Shown here piece by piece: positions 7,899 through 15,998 of a DNA stretch of 64,000 bases. Position 1 is the stretch's first letter, and every line of letters begins with the position of its first letter. The DNA is from SCN-70-22 sp046327755 (lineage in GTDB: Bacteria > Gemmatimonadota > Gemmatimonadetes > Gemmatimonadales > Gemmatimonadaceae): contig JAXLXW010000007.1 of the NCBI GenBank assembly GCA_046327755.1, positions 1 through 64,000 on the forward strand. The letters run 5' to 3'. Position numbers and translations under genes: made by a program. The notes beneath the pieces are model-generated. The model was not told the DNA's origin. It saw only the letters and a program-made list of their open reading frames with translations, and did not search any database.

Positions 7899-8563
7899 GG
7901 ACTCGCACTCCCGGTCCGCGCCACGAGCGTGCGGCGCGTGCCATCGTAGGTGACGAGGACGACGCGCCCTGCCCCAAGTGTAATCGTGGTGTCGAGCGAA
8001 AGGCGCGCGGGGATCGACTCAGCGGCTCGGCGGGCACGTTCCTCCCGTTCCCGCCCCTCGCGCTCGCCGAGCACGGTGTCGGACTCGACGTCCGAGCGCG
8101 CCGGGGTGCCCGCCACGCCGGTGGTCCCGGCGACCGAGTCCTGCGCGGTGGCGGTGGCCGAGTCCAGGCGGGCGAGCGTCACCTGCAGGCGACGCTCGCC
8201 GGGGGGGAGGGGGTGCTCGCGCAGGACGTGCATGGGGCGGTCGTGGCGCAGCCCGTCGCCCTGCACGGTGTCACTGACGGCGGCCGCACCATCAACCGTC
8301 AGTTGCAAGAGATAGCGGGCGAAGCGCCCCTCGCACTCGAAGCGGAGGCGCATGTGCGCGGGGCGCGCCTCCAACTCCTCATCCGAAAGGCGCCGGCAAT
8401 GCTCGACGCGCTCGGGGCGCGCGCTCCACGACAGGCGCACCCACGCCGTGTCGCCGCGCGCGTCGCTGGTGGGGATGAACGAGGCGCCGCGTAGCGCAAC
8501 GAGGAAGAGCGCGGTGGCCGCTGCGACAGCGGCCACGCGGGCAGGGGCGGGGGAGGCACTCAT
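7895..8563 (-). CDS. Small membrane-anchored protein of unknown function in cytochrome operon
   Basis: I do not recognise this 222-residue protein. A single hydrophobic helix (about residues 7-28, ARVAAVAAATALFLVAL) anchors it; the rest is probably outside the cytoplasm and ends in a charged segment rich in Arg and Glu (REGREREERARRAAE) before a short beta-rich tail. ATG 8563 follows a strong AAGGAGGG and overlaps the TGA of the cytochrome b fusion (ATGA at 8560-8563); its own TGA overlaps the ctaA start. Coupling on both sides argues that it belongs to the same complex or assembly pathway. A role in cofactor insertion or as a subunit is possible but unproven. Confidence 0.75.
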   Translation of the reverse strand: MSASPAPARVAAVAAATALFLVALRGASFIPTSDARGDTAWVRLSWSARPERVEHCRRLSDEELEARPAHMRLRFECEGRFARYLLQLTVDGAAAVSDTVQGDGLRHDRPMHVLREHPLPPGERRLQVTLARLDSATATAQDSVAGTTGVAGTPARSDVESDTVLGEREGREREERARRAAESIPARLSLDTTITLGAGRVVLVTYDGTRRTLVARTGSASP

Positions 8564-10131
8564 CGCCCCTCCTTGGCCGCCGCCTGCGGCACGGGCTCGC
8601 ACACCACGTCCGCGTCGCCCAGTTCCTCCGGCGACAGGACGCCTAACGGGACGAGCGACTGACGGAACTCCCGGAACGCGGTGAGCGTCGCGGCGAGGTC
8701 GCCGACCACCATGGTCGCCGTGGTCACGCGGCGCCGATCGACGCGCGCCTGCAGCTCGGCCTCACGCTCGTGATAGAGTCGCGCCTCGAGCCACCGTGGT
8801 CCCTCGCGCCCGCGGCAGTCGCGCGGCGGGCACGAGAAGATGATCACCCCGGCCGCCCCGCCGCGCAGCGCCAGCTCCACCACCGACGAGTGCAGGTTGC
8901 CGCTGCACGGAACCCCTTGCACCACTGCCCCCTCGCGGCGCAGCGCGTCGAGCTGCCCCGGCGCCGCGTTCTCGCAGCAGATGGCCAGCACCTGCGGCAG
9001 TGAGGTGACGTGCAGGACGTCGCGCGCCAGCAGGCGGATGTCGGAAAGCTGGTCGCGCCCCGTTCGCAGCGCGGGGCCCACCCCCATCGGGGCGCATGAA
9101 CCGGCGCAGATGCCGCAGCTCACGCATAACGCGGGGTCGACGTGCGCCACGAGCGTGGGGCGGTCGTCGTCGCGCTTCTGCATCGTGATGGCTTCCCACG
9201 GGCAGTCCTGCGGGCACTGGTTGCACCCGGTGCACAGGCGCGGATCGACCACGCTCGGCGCGTAGGCCCCTTCGCGCGTTCGGCGCGTGAAGCGCGGCAC
9301 CAGGAGCGCGAGCACCAGCGTACCGATCGCCCCGCTCCACGCCCCCCACACCGGAAGCTTCGCGGCGAGCGGGAGCCAAAAGGCGTAGAACAGATTGAGC
9401 GGGACCTTGGTGGGGACGACGAACGGATCGGCGCGCGGCGGGAGCGGGGCGGGGAGGAGGAGCGCCAGCGCGACGAGCGCCCCGATCATCCCCCACAGCA
9501 GCGGACGTGGCGGGAGGAGCGTGGGGCGCGCGATGCGCGAGACGTGGAGCCAGATCCCCGCGCCGGCGCCGAGGGGGAGGGCGACGTGCAGGAAGAGGTT
9601 GAGGAAGAAGAAGGCCGAGGGGATGGGGCGATCGCCGGCGAAGGTGCGCGACACCGGCTCCGAGAGGACGGGGAGCGCATCGAAGAGGCGTGCGCCAGCA
9701 AGGGCGAGTTGGGCCCCGAAGGTGTCCCACACCATCACGAAGCCGGTCCACCCGCTCGTGAAGAGGAGGAGGAAGAGGATGACGCCGGAGCTCCAGGCCA
9801 GGGTGCGTGGCCCCCAGCTGCGCGCCTGCGCGAAGAGGCGGATGATGTGCGCCACGACGGCGACCACCAGGGCATCGGAGGCGAAGCGGTGCACGCCGCG
9901 CATCCACCGCCCGATGAACGGGTCGTCCTGCAGTCGGGCCACCGACTCCCACGGTGCGCTCACTCTATAGAAGATGAGCAGGTAGAGCCCGGAGACGATG
10001 AGGACGGTGAGGAGGGCGACGGCGACGGCGCCGCTCTGGTGCAGCGGGTTGTAGCGCCAGCCGAGCAGGCGGTGGCACGCGCTGTCGAGGGCGCGGACGA
10101 GGCGGAGGGCGGGGCGTTCGAGCGACCGCAT
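8560..10131 (-). CDS. Fusion: cytochrome b + two [4Fe-4S] clusters + MvhD-like domain
   Basis: 523-residue electron-transfer protein in the membrane. Residues 1-210 are a bc1-type cytochrome b core with four heme-ligand histidines, H81/H95 and H182/H196 (14 apart in each pair), so two b hemes. Two or more further helices run to about 280. Residues 295-350 carry two ferredoxin motifs, C300/303/306/310 and C336/339/342/346. Residues 380-450 resemble the delta subunit of F420-nonreducing hydrogenase (MvhD, [2Fe-2S]), with C385/386, C409, C434 and C439. In-frame starts at 10215 or 10350 would run into the operator or the rrf2 gene, so ATG 10131 was chosen, though its ribosome site is weak. It should move electrons between quinone and a soluble iron-sulfur partner; the partner is unknown. 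Confidence 0.85.
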   Translation of the reverse strand: MRSLERPALRLVRALDSACHRLLGWRYNPLHQSGAVAVALLTVLIVSGLYLLIFYRVSAPWESVARLQDDPFIGRWMRGVHRFASDALVVAVVAHIIRLFAQARSWGPRTLAWSSGVILFLLLFTSGWTGFVMVWDTFGAQLALAGARLFDALPVLSEPVSRTFAGDRPIPSAFFFLNLFLHVALPLGAGAGIWLHVSRIARPTLLPPRPLLWGMIGALVALALLLPAPLPPRADPFVVPTKVPLNLFYAFWLPLAAKLPVWGAWSGAIGTLVLALLVPRFTRRTREGAYAPSVVDPRLCTGCNQCPQDCPWEAITMQKRDDDRPTLVAHVDPALCVSCGICAGSCAPMGVGPALRTGRDQLSDIRLLARDVLHVTSLPQVLAICCENAAPGQLDALRREGAVVQGVPCSGNLHSSVVELALRGGAAGVIIFSCPPRDCRGREGPRWLEARLYHEREAELQARVDRRRVTTATMVVGDLAATLTAFREFRQSLVPLGVLSPEELGDADVVCEPVPQAAAKEGR

Positions 10132-10207
10132 GCCAGCAGGGCGAGGGGACCGGGACTCCGCCGCGGCCGACGGTGCCGGCGCGGGGCGAAGTCCCTCTTG
10201 CGGCGAG

Positions 10208-10229
10208 TTTATCATATTCACATGATAAA
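10208..10229. promoter_or_regulatory. AT-rich inverted repeat between fusion gene and rrf2
   Basis: TTTATCAT (10208-10215) and ATGATAAA (10222-10229) form a perfect 8-bp inverted repeat with a 6-bp spacer, in a very GC-rich setting. It lies between two divergent units, 77 bp before the fusion-gene ATG and 102 bp before rrf2. It is a good candidate for an Rrf2-type operator, autoregulatory and controlling both sides. The site does not spell the FNR consensus. Confidence 0.7.
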
Positions 10230-10330
10230 TGCAACGCGCGCCGGCCCTGCCGATGCCGCCGTCGCGCTGCGCGAGCCGCACCCGCTGCACGAGCCGCACC
10301 CGCTGAACCTGTCGAACCCGCCGAATCCGC

Positions 10331-10894
10331 ATGCCGCTGAGCAGCACCACGCAGTACGCCTTGCGCGCCGTTCTCTATGTAGCCGAGCATGGGGCCAACG
10401 ATCCTGTGCCGGTCGATGCCATTGCCGCCGACCTGCGCGTCCCGCGCAACTACCTCTCCAAGACGCTGCACGCCCTCGCCCAGGCGGGGGTGCTGACGTC
10501 CGGGCGCGGGCCGCGCGGGGGCTTTCGACTCGCTCGCGCCGCGCGCGACCTGACGTTGGGCGACATCGCCGCTCCGTTCGATGACGTCGAGGAGCGGAAG
10601 TGCATCCTTGGCCGCGCCAGTTGCGGCTGGAAGAACCCCTGCTCGGCGCATCCGCGCTGGGAGGCGATCTCCAAGGCACAGCAGGAGTTCTTCCGCAAGA
10701 CGACCATCGCCGACCTGCTGGGCGAGATCGCCGGGCAGCCAGCGATGGCGCCGGCGCACGACATCGCGTCGCACGAGCAGCGCGTGCCGTCGCGCGGCCC
10801 CACGGCCGGGGCGCGCTCCGCGGCGAAGCAGTCGGCATCGAAACGGTCGCCGGCTGCCAAGAAGTCTCCGGCCACGCGCACGCGTCGTGGCTAA
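10331..10894 (+). CDS. Rrf2-family iron-sulfur transcription regulator
   Basis: 187-residue Rrf2 regulator. The N-terminal winged helix (about residues 1-75) contains YLSKTLHALAQAGVLTSGRG and RGGFRLAR, typical of the family. Three cysteines, C91, C98 and C104, sit at the positions used by NsrR and IscR to bind an Fe-S cluster, so it is likely an NO, redox or Fe-S sensor. After residue 145 there is a Lys/Arg/Ala/Ser-rich tail that is not part of the family core. It is divergent from the cytochrome b fusion and directly upstream of the heme-copper genes. That context favours an NsrR-like NO sensor, but the sequence alone does not separate NsrR from IscR types. Confidence 0.88.
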   Translation: MPLSSTTQYALRAVLYVAEHGANDPVPVDAIAADLRVPRNYLSKTLHALAQAGVLTSGRGPRGGFRLARAARDLTLGDIAAPFDDVEERKCILGRASCGWKNPCSAHPRWEAISKAQQEFFRKTTIADLLGEIAGQPAMAPAHDIASHEQRVPSRGPTAGARSAAKQSASKRSPAAKKSPATRTRRG

Positions 10895-10929
10895 TCCCTG
10901 CCGTACCACCTTCCTCCCAGAGGCTCCCC

Positions 10930-11094
10930 GTGTCCGATCGCGCGTCACCGCCTGACGAGTCGCCGCCCCTCATGCAGCGGCTCTTCGACAACATGTTCCT
11001 GCTGTTGGCGCTTGGGATCGTCGTGATGTTCGTGGTCTACACCGGGTGGGGGATGTGGGAGATCATGTCGATGCCGAAAGCCACCTTACCGTGA
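10930..11094 (+). CDS. One-helix small subunit of the heme-copper enzyme (CbaD-like)
   Basis: 54-residue protein with a short polar N-terminus and one membrane helix (about residues 20-42, FLLLALGIVVMFVVYTGWG). Its position immediately before subunits II and I matches the subunit IIa gene of Thermus ba3 oxidase, a one-helix protein that completes the missing helix of subunit II. GTG 10930 was chosen because CAGAGG lies upstream; ATG 10972 is the alternative and would give 40 residues. No enzymatic residues are expected. The assignment rests on size, topology and gene order. Confidence 0.7.
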   Translation: MSDRASPPDESPPLMQRLFDNMFLLLALGIVVMFVVYTGWGMWEIMSMPKATLP

Positions 11095-11101
11095 GGGGAA
11101 C

Positions 11102-11731
11102 ATGCTGACCAAGGTTCATAGCGGACTGGATGCGGTCCCCGGTATCTGGTGGAAGCCGGCGCACAAGACCGAGAAGGTGTGGGTGGCGATTGCCTTTGCG
11201 TGGTGCATGGTGCTGTTCGCCATGATGCCGCTCTGGCACTGGCGCGGCGGGCAGAACCCGTCGGGGATCCGGCGCAAGGTGGAGCCGCGCGCCTTCTATG
11301 CGCGCACGCAGGAGTTTGCCAAGCAGTACACGGTGGGGACCGATCGCGGCCTCCCCATCGTGCAGCCACCGGCGGGGAGCGACGTCTACATGACGGCGAT
11401 GACCTTCCAGTGGTATCCCATCCTGCAGCTCACGCAGGGAGAGACGTACCGTTTGCACCTGTCGGCACTGGACGTGAACCACGGCTTCAGCCTGTACCCG
11501 CTGAACGTGAACTTCCAGATCGTCCCCGGCTACGACTACGCGCTCGAGGTCACGCCGACCGCGTCGGGTGACTTCCGCATCATCTGCAACGAGTTCTGCG
11601 GCATCGGCCACCACACGATGGTGGGACGCGTGATCGTCCTCGACAAAGCGGGGGCCAAGGTCAGCGACAACGCCAACGCCCGCGTGGGCAACGGAGCTAC
11701 CCCAGGAGCGACCCCAGGAGCCACCCCATGA
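11102..11731 (+). CDS. Heme-copper enzyme subunit II with CuA centre
   Basis: 209-residue periplasmic cupredoxin domain on one N-terminal helix (about residues 27-46). The binuclear CuA ligands are complete: H127, C162, C166, H170 and M173 (CNEFCGIGHHTM), so it should take electrons from a c-type cytochrome or another periplasmic donor. The single helix and length are like ba3 (B-family) subunit II rather than aa3. The C-terminus is three GATP repeats. It lies 7 bp after the small subunit and overlaps the next start by ATGA. A CuA subunit alone does not distinguish an oxidase from a CuA-containing NO reductase. Confidence 0.92.
   Translation: MLTKVHSGLDAVPGIWWKPAHKTEKVWVAIAFAWCMVLFAMMPLWHWRGGQNPSGIRRKVEPRAFYARTQEFAKQYTVGTDRGLPIVQPPAGSDVYMTAMTFQWYPILQLTQGETYRLHLSALDVNHGFSLYPLNVNFQIVPGYDYALEVTPTASGDFRIICNEFCGIGHHTMVGRVIVLDKAGAKVSDNANARVGNGATPGATPGATP
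11692..11727 (+). repeat. Triplicated 12-bp unit at the end of the CuA subunit
   Basis: Three near-identical 12-bp units code three copies of Gly-Ala-Thr-Pro at the C-terminus of subunit II. The last unit supplies the AGGAG that serves as ribosome site for the overlapping subunit I gene, so the repeat may be held for translation of that gene. Confidence 0.7.
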
Positions 11732-13488
11732 GCGCATCGCTGGCAGTATCCGGCGCGGCCGACGCGTTCCGTACCTGCGCGTTCACCGGCCGCCGCATCC
11801 ATCGTCAGGCAGAGGCGCTGGTGAAGGCCAACGCCGTCGTTGCCGTCGTCGCGCTCCTGGTCGGCGCGATCGCGGCGCTCCTGCTCGTGCTCACGCGCTG
11901 GCAGGCGGTGCACCTCCTTCCCGCGGTGTGGTACTACCGCATCCTGGGGGTGCACGGGATGAACATGCTCATCTTCTTCATCATCTACTTCGAGATGGCG
12001 GTGCTCTGGTTCACCTCGACCGCGCTGCTCAACGCGCGGCCGGCCAACCCAAAACTGGGATGGGTGAACTTCGGGCTCATGCTCACTGGGTCGCTGATGG
12101 TGGAGTGGATGCAGTGGAGCGGACGGGCCGACGTCCTCTTCACCTCGTACCCGCCGCTCAAGGCACATCCGCTCTACTACCTGGGGATCATCCTCTTCGC
12201 GGTGGGCGCGCTGCTGGTCGTGGCGCAGTTCTTCGCCACGCTCGTCATCGCCAAGCGCGAGAAGACGTACGAAGGGTCGCTCCCGCTCGTGGTCTACGGC
12301 GCGGTGACGGCGGCGATCATCGCCGTCATCACCCTCCTGCACGGCGCCATCATCTACATCCCCACCTTCCTCTGGTCCATCGGCGTCATCGCGTCGGTCG
12401 ATCCGCAGATCTACCGCATGATCTGGTGGGGGCTGGGCCACTCGTCGCAGCAGATCAACGTCGCGGCGATGGTCGCCGTCTGGTACATGCTCTCGGCGCT
12501 CACGGTCGGCGGCGTGGTGCTCAACGAAAAGGTGTCACGCTCGGCGTTCGTGCTCTACGTCCTCTTCATCTCGATGGCGTCGGCACACCATCTCCTGGTG
12601 GACCCGGGGTTCGGTCCGGCCTGGAAGGTGGTGAACACCTCGTACTTCATGTACATGGCGGTGCTGGCGTCGATGATCCACGGCTTCACCGTCCCCGCGG
12701 GGATGGAGCTCGGGATGCGACTGCGCGGCTTCTCACAGGGGCTGTTCGGATGGCTCCGCCGAGCACCGTGGGGCGACCCCGGCTTCTCAGGGATGGTCTT
12801 CTCCGTCGTCGTCTTCGGCTTTGTCGGCGGGATCACCGGCGTCACCATCGGGACCGAGCAGATCAACATCATCGCCCACAACACGATGCGCATCCCGGGG
12901 CACTTCCATGCCACGGTGGTGAGCGGCACGGCGATGGCCTTCATGGCGGCGACGTACTACCTCCTCCCGCTCGTCTTCCGTCGCAAGGTCGCCTTCTGGG
13001 GAGCGGCGAAGATCCAGCCGTATCTCTTCTCGTTAGGGATGCTCCTTCTGTCGATGGGGATGACCTTCGCCGGCTCGTTCGGCGTCCCGCGGCGGCACTG
13101 GGACATCTCCTTCTCGCAGGCGCCGTTCAGCGTGCAGTTCAACCCGGCGGTCGACCTCGTCCTCGCCGTCATGGGGATCGGCGGGATCATGGCGGTGACT
13201 GGGGCGCTGCTCTTCATCGCCATCGCGGTGAAGTCGGTCTTCTTCGGCGAACCGCTGGGGGAGATTGTCCCAGGGCGCGCCGTGGCCGGGATCCCGCAGG
13301 GGCTCACCAATCCCCCGGTGCACGCCCCCAACGTGGATGAGATCAACGAGCGGCTGCACCGCGAAGCCACCGGCATCTGGGGGCCCACCCCGGGCACGGC
13401 GGCGCTGGTCGGCGTCTTCCTCGCGGCGTTTGTCGTGTACTACTTCACCAACTGGAAGCTCTTGAGCGTGCTGTGGAAGGTCGGCTAG
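11728..13488 (+). CDS. Heme-copper enzyme subunit I, B-family-like, lacking the active-site Tyr
   Basis: 586-residue catalytic membrane subunit with about 13 helices. The six metal-ligand histidines are visible: low-spin heme H76 (GVHGMNM) and H394, high-spin heme H392 (PGHFHAT), and CuB ligands H238, H287 and H288. In B-family (ba3) oxidases the first CuB histidine is followed four residues later by the cross-linked Tyr (HPxVY). Here the segment is GHSSQQINVA, so Gln242 takes that place and Gln241 precedes it. Loss of this Tyr is a mark of NO-reducing members of the superfamily. With an Rrf2 regulator, DUF2249, DUF59 and heme A synthase nearby, I read it as a candidate eNOR/CuANOR-type NO reductase. 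An unusual O2 reductase remains possible. Confidence 0.9.
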   Translation: MSASLAVSGAADAFRTCAFTGRRIHRQAEALVKANAVVAVVALLVGAIAALLLVLTRWQAVHLLPAVWYYRILGVHGMNMLIFFIIYFEMAVLWFTSTALLNARPANPKLGWVNFGLMLTGSLMVEWMQWSGRADVLFTSYPPLKAHPLYYLGIILFAVGALLVVAQFFATLVIAKREKTYEGSLPLVVYGAVTAAIIAVITLLHGAIIYIPTFLWSIGVIASVDPQIYRMIWWGLGHSSQQINVAAMVAVWYMLSALTVGGVVLNEKVSRSAFVLYVLFISMASAHHLLVDPGFGPAWKVVNTSYFMYMAVLASMIHGFTVPAGMELGMRLRGFSQGLFGWLRRAPWGDPGFSGMVFSVVVFGFVGGITGVTIGTEQINIIAHNTMRIPGHFHATVVSGTAMAFMAATYYLLPLVFRRKVAFWGAAKIQPYLFSLGMLLLSMGMTFAGSFGVPRRHWDISFSQAPFSVQFNPAVDLVLAVMGIGGIMAVTGALLFIAIAVKSVFFGEPLGEIVPGRAVAGIPQGLTNPPVHAPNVDEINERLHREATGIWGPTPGTAALVGVFLAAFVVYYFTNWKLLSVLWKVG

Positions 13489-13508
13489 CCACACTCGAAC
13501 CATCGACC

Positions 13509-14438
13509 GTGGAACCCCACGCCCGGGAGCGGACCCCCGGGCGCGGGATCGCGGTCATGACGCTGGCGCTCATCCTGGCAATCACGGCCGGGTGGTGGGC
13601 GCTGGCGCTGATGCCGCTCGCCGACGCCACCCCCGCCTGGGTGATGCGCACGCGGGCGGCTTGCTTTGGATCGGTAGGCTCGGGGCTCCCGTCGGCCGGC
13701 GGATGGGTCCTCCTCATCGGCGAACCGATCGGGATGATGGGGACGCTGGTCGCCATCTGGGGGAAGGCGCTGTGGAACGACCTCGCCTGGCTCGCCTCGC
13801 GCGGCTGGGGCAAGCTGGCGATCGCCTCGGCGTTAGGCGCCGTGGGGTGGGGGAACGTCCTCGCGGCGCAGCGCGTGCTGGGTTCGCTCGACGCGGCGGC
13901 GCCCGCCGCCTTCGACGTGAACGCGGCGGCGCAGCCGGTGCCGCGCCTCGACGTCGCCGCGCCCGCCCTGGTGCTCACCGACCAGACTGGCGCACGCTTC
14001 GACCTCGCCCAGTGGAAGGGACGGGCAGTCATCGTCACTTTCGCCTTCGCGCACTGCGCCGATGTCTGCCCCACGCTGGTGCACCAGCTGCGCGAGGCGC
14101 GGGCGTCGGCACCGGCTGCGCCGCCGACGCCTGGTGAGGCGAACAGTGCACGCGTCCCGATCGTTGTCGTGACGCTCGATCCGTGGCGCGACGTCCCCGA
14201 GCGGCTGCCGCACATCGCGCAGCAATGGGAGATGGACGCCGGCGACAAGGTGCTGAGCGGGAGCGTGGCCGAGGTGACCACGGTGCTCGATGGATGGGGG
14301 GTGGGGCGCGCGCGCGATGGCGACACGGGGGACATCTCGCATGCCGCCGTCGCCTTCCTCGTCGGTGCGAACGGGCGCCTGGTGGCGCGACTCGATGGCG
14401 GGATCGACCGCATGCGCGAGCTGCTGGCTGAACCCTAA
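13509..14438 (+). CDS. SCO1/SenC-like copper chaperone with extra membrane region
   Basis: About 309 residues. The C-terminal part (from about residue 145) is a thioredoxin-like SCO domain with the copper/thiol motif CADVCP and the third ligand His in DISHAAVAF. It should deliver copper to the CuA site or keep its cysteines reduced. The N-terminal part is unusual: instead of one anchor helix it has about three hydrophobic segments (residues 15-110), including GWVLLIGEPIGMMGTLVAIW. The start is uncertain: GTG 13473 would overlap subunit I by 16 bp, GTG 13509 leaves a 20-bp gap, and ATG 13557 would begin at the first helix. It lies in the heme-copper operon. Confidence 0.85.
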   Translation: MEPHARERTPGRGIAVMTLALILAITAGWWALALMPLADATPAWVMRTRAACFGSVGSGLPSAGGWVLLIGEPIGMMGTLVAIWGKALWNDLAWLASRGWGKLAIASALGAVGWGNVLAAQRVLGSLDAAAPAAFDVNAAAQPVPRLDVAAPALVLTDQTGARFDLAQWKGRAVIVTFAFAHCADVCPTLVHQLREARASAPAAPPTPGEANSARVPIVVVTLDPWRDVPERLPHIAQQWEMDAGDKVLSGSVAEVTTVLDGWGVGRARDGDTGDISHAAVAFLVGANGRLVARLDGGIDRMRELLAEP

Positions 14439-14445
14439 GCGTCGC

Positions 14446-15699
14446 GTGTCGGCAGTTCCCGCGTCAACGGCCAACGGCCCTCGTTTCCTCCTCCCGGGCG
14501 AACACTTCGCTGCGGCGCTGGTCTTTCTCGTCCTCGCCGCGCTGGGAGCTGTCTGGCAAGCGCCGATGCTGGCGATTGGCGGCTACACGGCACACCAGGT
14601 GCTCGCCGTCGTCCACTGCATCACGCTGGGGTGGTTCACGACGTCGATCATGGGGGCGATGTACCAGTTCCTCCCCGTCGCGGTCGGCGTTCCCATCGCC
14701 TCGGAGCGGCTCGGGCACGCGAGCTTCGCCTGCTACACACCGGGGGTGCTGGCCTTCACGGCGGGGCTGGCGTTCGAACAGCCAGCGTTGCTGCTGGCGG
14801 GAGTGGTCGCGCTGGCGGTCGGGGCGACGCTCTTTATCGCCAACGCCGGCCTCACGCTCCGCCGAGCGACGACGCGCGACACGCTGTGGTGGGCGCTGGC
14901 GTGGGCGCTGGTCTTCCTCGTGGTGACGCTGATCCTCGGCGCCGCGCTCAGCGCCAACCTGCGCCTCGCCTTCCTGGGGGCGGCGCGCCCCATCGCGCTC
15001 GGCGCGCACCTGCACATCGCCCTCGCCGGGTGGGTCCTGCTGTCGATCATTGGGGTGTCGCAGCGACTCTTCCCGATGTTCCTGCTCAGTCATGGCGGGA
15101 CGGATCGTTATGCGCGCTGGGCCGTGCGACTCACCGCCGCGGGGTCCGGTGCGCTCTCGCTGCTGCACCACGTCCCCGTCGTCGGGCGATGGCTCCCGGC
15201 CATCCTCATTGCCGGCGGGCTCGCCGCCTTCCTGGCCCAGGTGCGCGAGTACTACGCCCATCGCTTCCGCAAGGCGCTGGACGTGGGGATGCGACTCTCG
15301 GCGATGTCGCTTGGCGGGCTCGGGTTGGCGCTCCCCTTCGCGCTGCTCACCGTCGCCGGCACTGCGCCGCCGCGCGTGCAGGTGGCGTACGTCGCGCTGG
15401 TGCTCACGAGCGTGAGCGCCTTCGTCGCCGCGCACTACTACAAGATCGTCCCCTTTCTCGTGTGGAATCATCGCTTCGGCCCGCTGGCCGGGACGCGGCC
15501 GCTCCCCCGCGTTGGCGAACTCTACTCGACGCAGGCGGCCTGGGCCTCCGCATCGCTCTACGCCAGCGGGAGTGTCCTCCTCGTCCTCAGCGCCGCGCTC
15601 GGCGTTACGTTAGGCGTCCGCGCGGGGGCCGCCCTCTTTGCCGCAGGCGCGCTGGTGACCAGCATTCAGATGGTGGCGCTCTTCCGGAGACATCCATGA
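14446..15699 (+). CDS. Twelve-helix His-rich membrane protein, heme-copper-subunit-I-like
   Basis: 417 residues, about 12 membrane helices, with histidines inside or at the ends of helices (VLAVVHCITLGWFTTSIMGA, GAHLHIALAGWVLLS, AAHYYKIVPFLVWNHRFG). The pattern recalls subunit I or NnrS-like heme proteins, but I cannot find the complete six-histidine set and do not assign a cofactor. GTG 14446 lies 7 bp after the SCO gene; its stop overlaps the next start (ATGA), so it is translationally coupled within the operon. Possible roles are a heme-binding partner, an NO-stress membrane protein, or an assembly factor. Confidence 0.7.
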   Translation: MSAVPASTANGPRFLLPGEHFAAALVFLVLAALGAVWQAPMLAIGGYTAHQVLAVVHCITLGWFTTSIMGAMYQFLPVAVGVPIASERLGHASFACYTPGVLAFTAGLAFEQPALLLAGVVALAVGATLFIANAGLTLRRATTRDTLWWALAWALVFLVVTLILGAALSANLRLAFLGAARPIALGAHLHIALAGWVLLSIIGVSQRLFPMFLLSHGGTDRYARWAVRLTAAGSGALSLLHHVPVVGRWLPAILIAGGLAAFLAQVREYYAHRFRKALDVGMRLSAMSLGGLGLALPFALLTVAGTAPPRVQVAYVALVLTSVSAFVAAHYYKIVPFLVWNHRFGPLAGTRPLPRVGELYSTQAAWASASLYASGSVLLVLSAALGVTLGVRAGAALFAAGALVTSIQMVALFRRHP

Positions 15700-15998
15700 T
15701 CGACCGTACACCCACCGCGCTCGAGCAGGGAGTGCTCGATGCCCTCTCCACCGTCATCGATCCCGAGGTGGGGCTCGACGTGCTGACGATGGGGCTCGTC
15801 TACGGCGTGACCGTTGCTGCTGACGGCGCCGTGGATGTGACCTACACCCTCACGACCCAACACTGCCCCATGGGGGCACACATCACGTCCGGGATCGTCC
15901 AGGCGGTCTCGCGCGTCCCCGGCGTCACGCGCGTCGATCCCACGCTGGTGTGGGAGCCGCCCTGGCATCCGGGGTTGATACAGGAGGATCAGGAATGA
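15696..15998 (+). CDS. DUF59/MIP18-family protein (SufT/PaaD-like)
   Basis: 100-residue soluble protein of the DUF59 family, which acts in Fe-S cluster assembly or maturation. Visible family features are VIDPEVGLDVLTMGLVYGV near the N-terminus and the conserved Cys in TTQHCPMGAHI. It overlaps its upstream neighbour (ATGA at 15696-15699) and its downstream neighbour (ATGA at 15995-15998). In this operon it could mature the iron-sulfur centres of the cytochrome fusion or repair clusters damaged by NO. The exact client is unknown. Confidence 0.88.
   Translation: MIDRTPTALEQGVLDALSTVIDPEVGLDVLTMGLVYGVTVAADGAVDVTYTLTTQHCPMGAHITSGIVQAVSRVPGVTRVDPTLVWEPPWHPGLIQEDQE

Noticed and set aside
11728..13488. 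Ordinary aa3 or ba3 cytochrome c oxidase
   Set aside because: The general family is right, but the missing Tyr after the CuB histidine does not fit a standard O2 reductase, so I did not give it an oxidase name.
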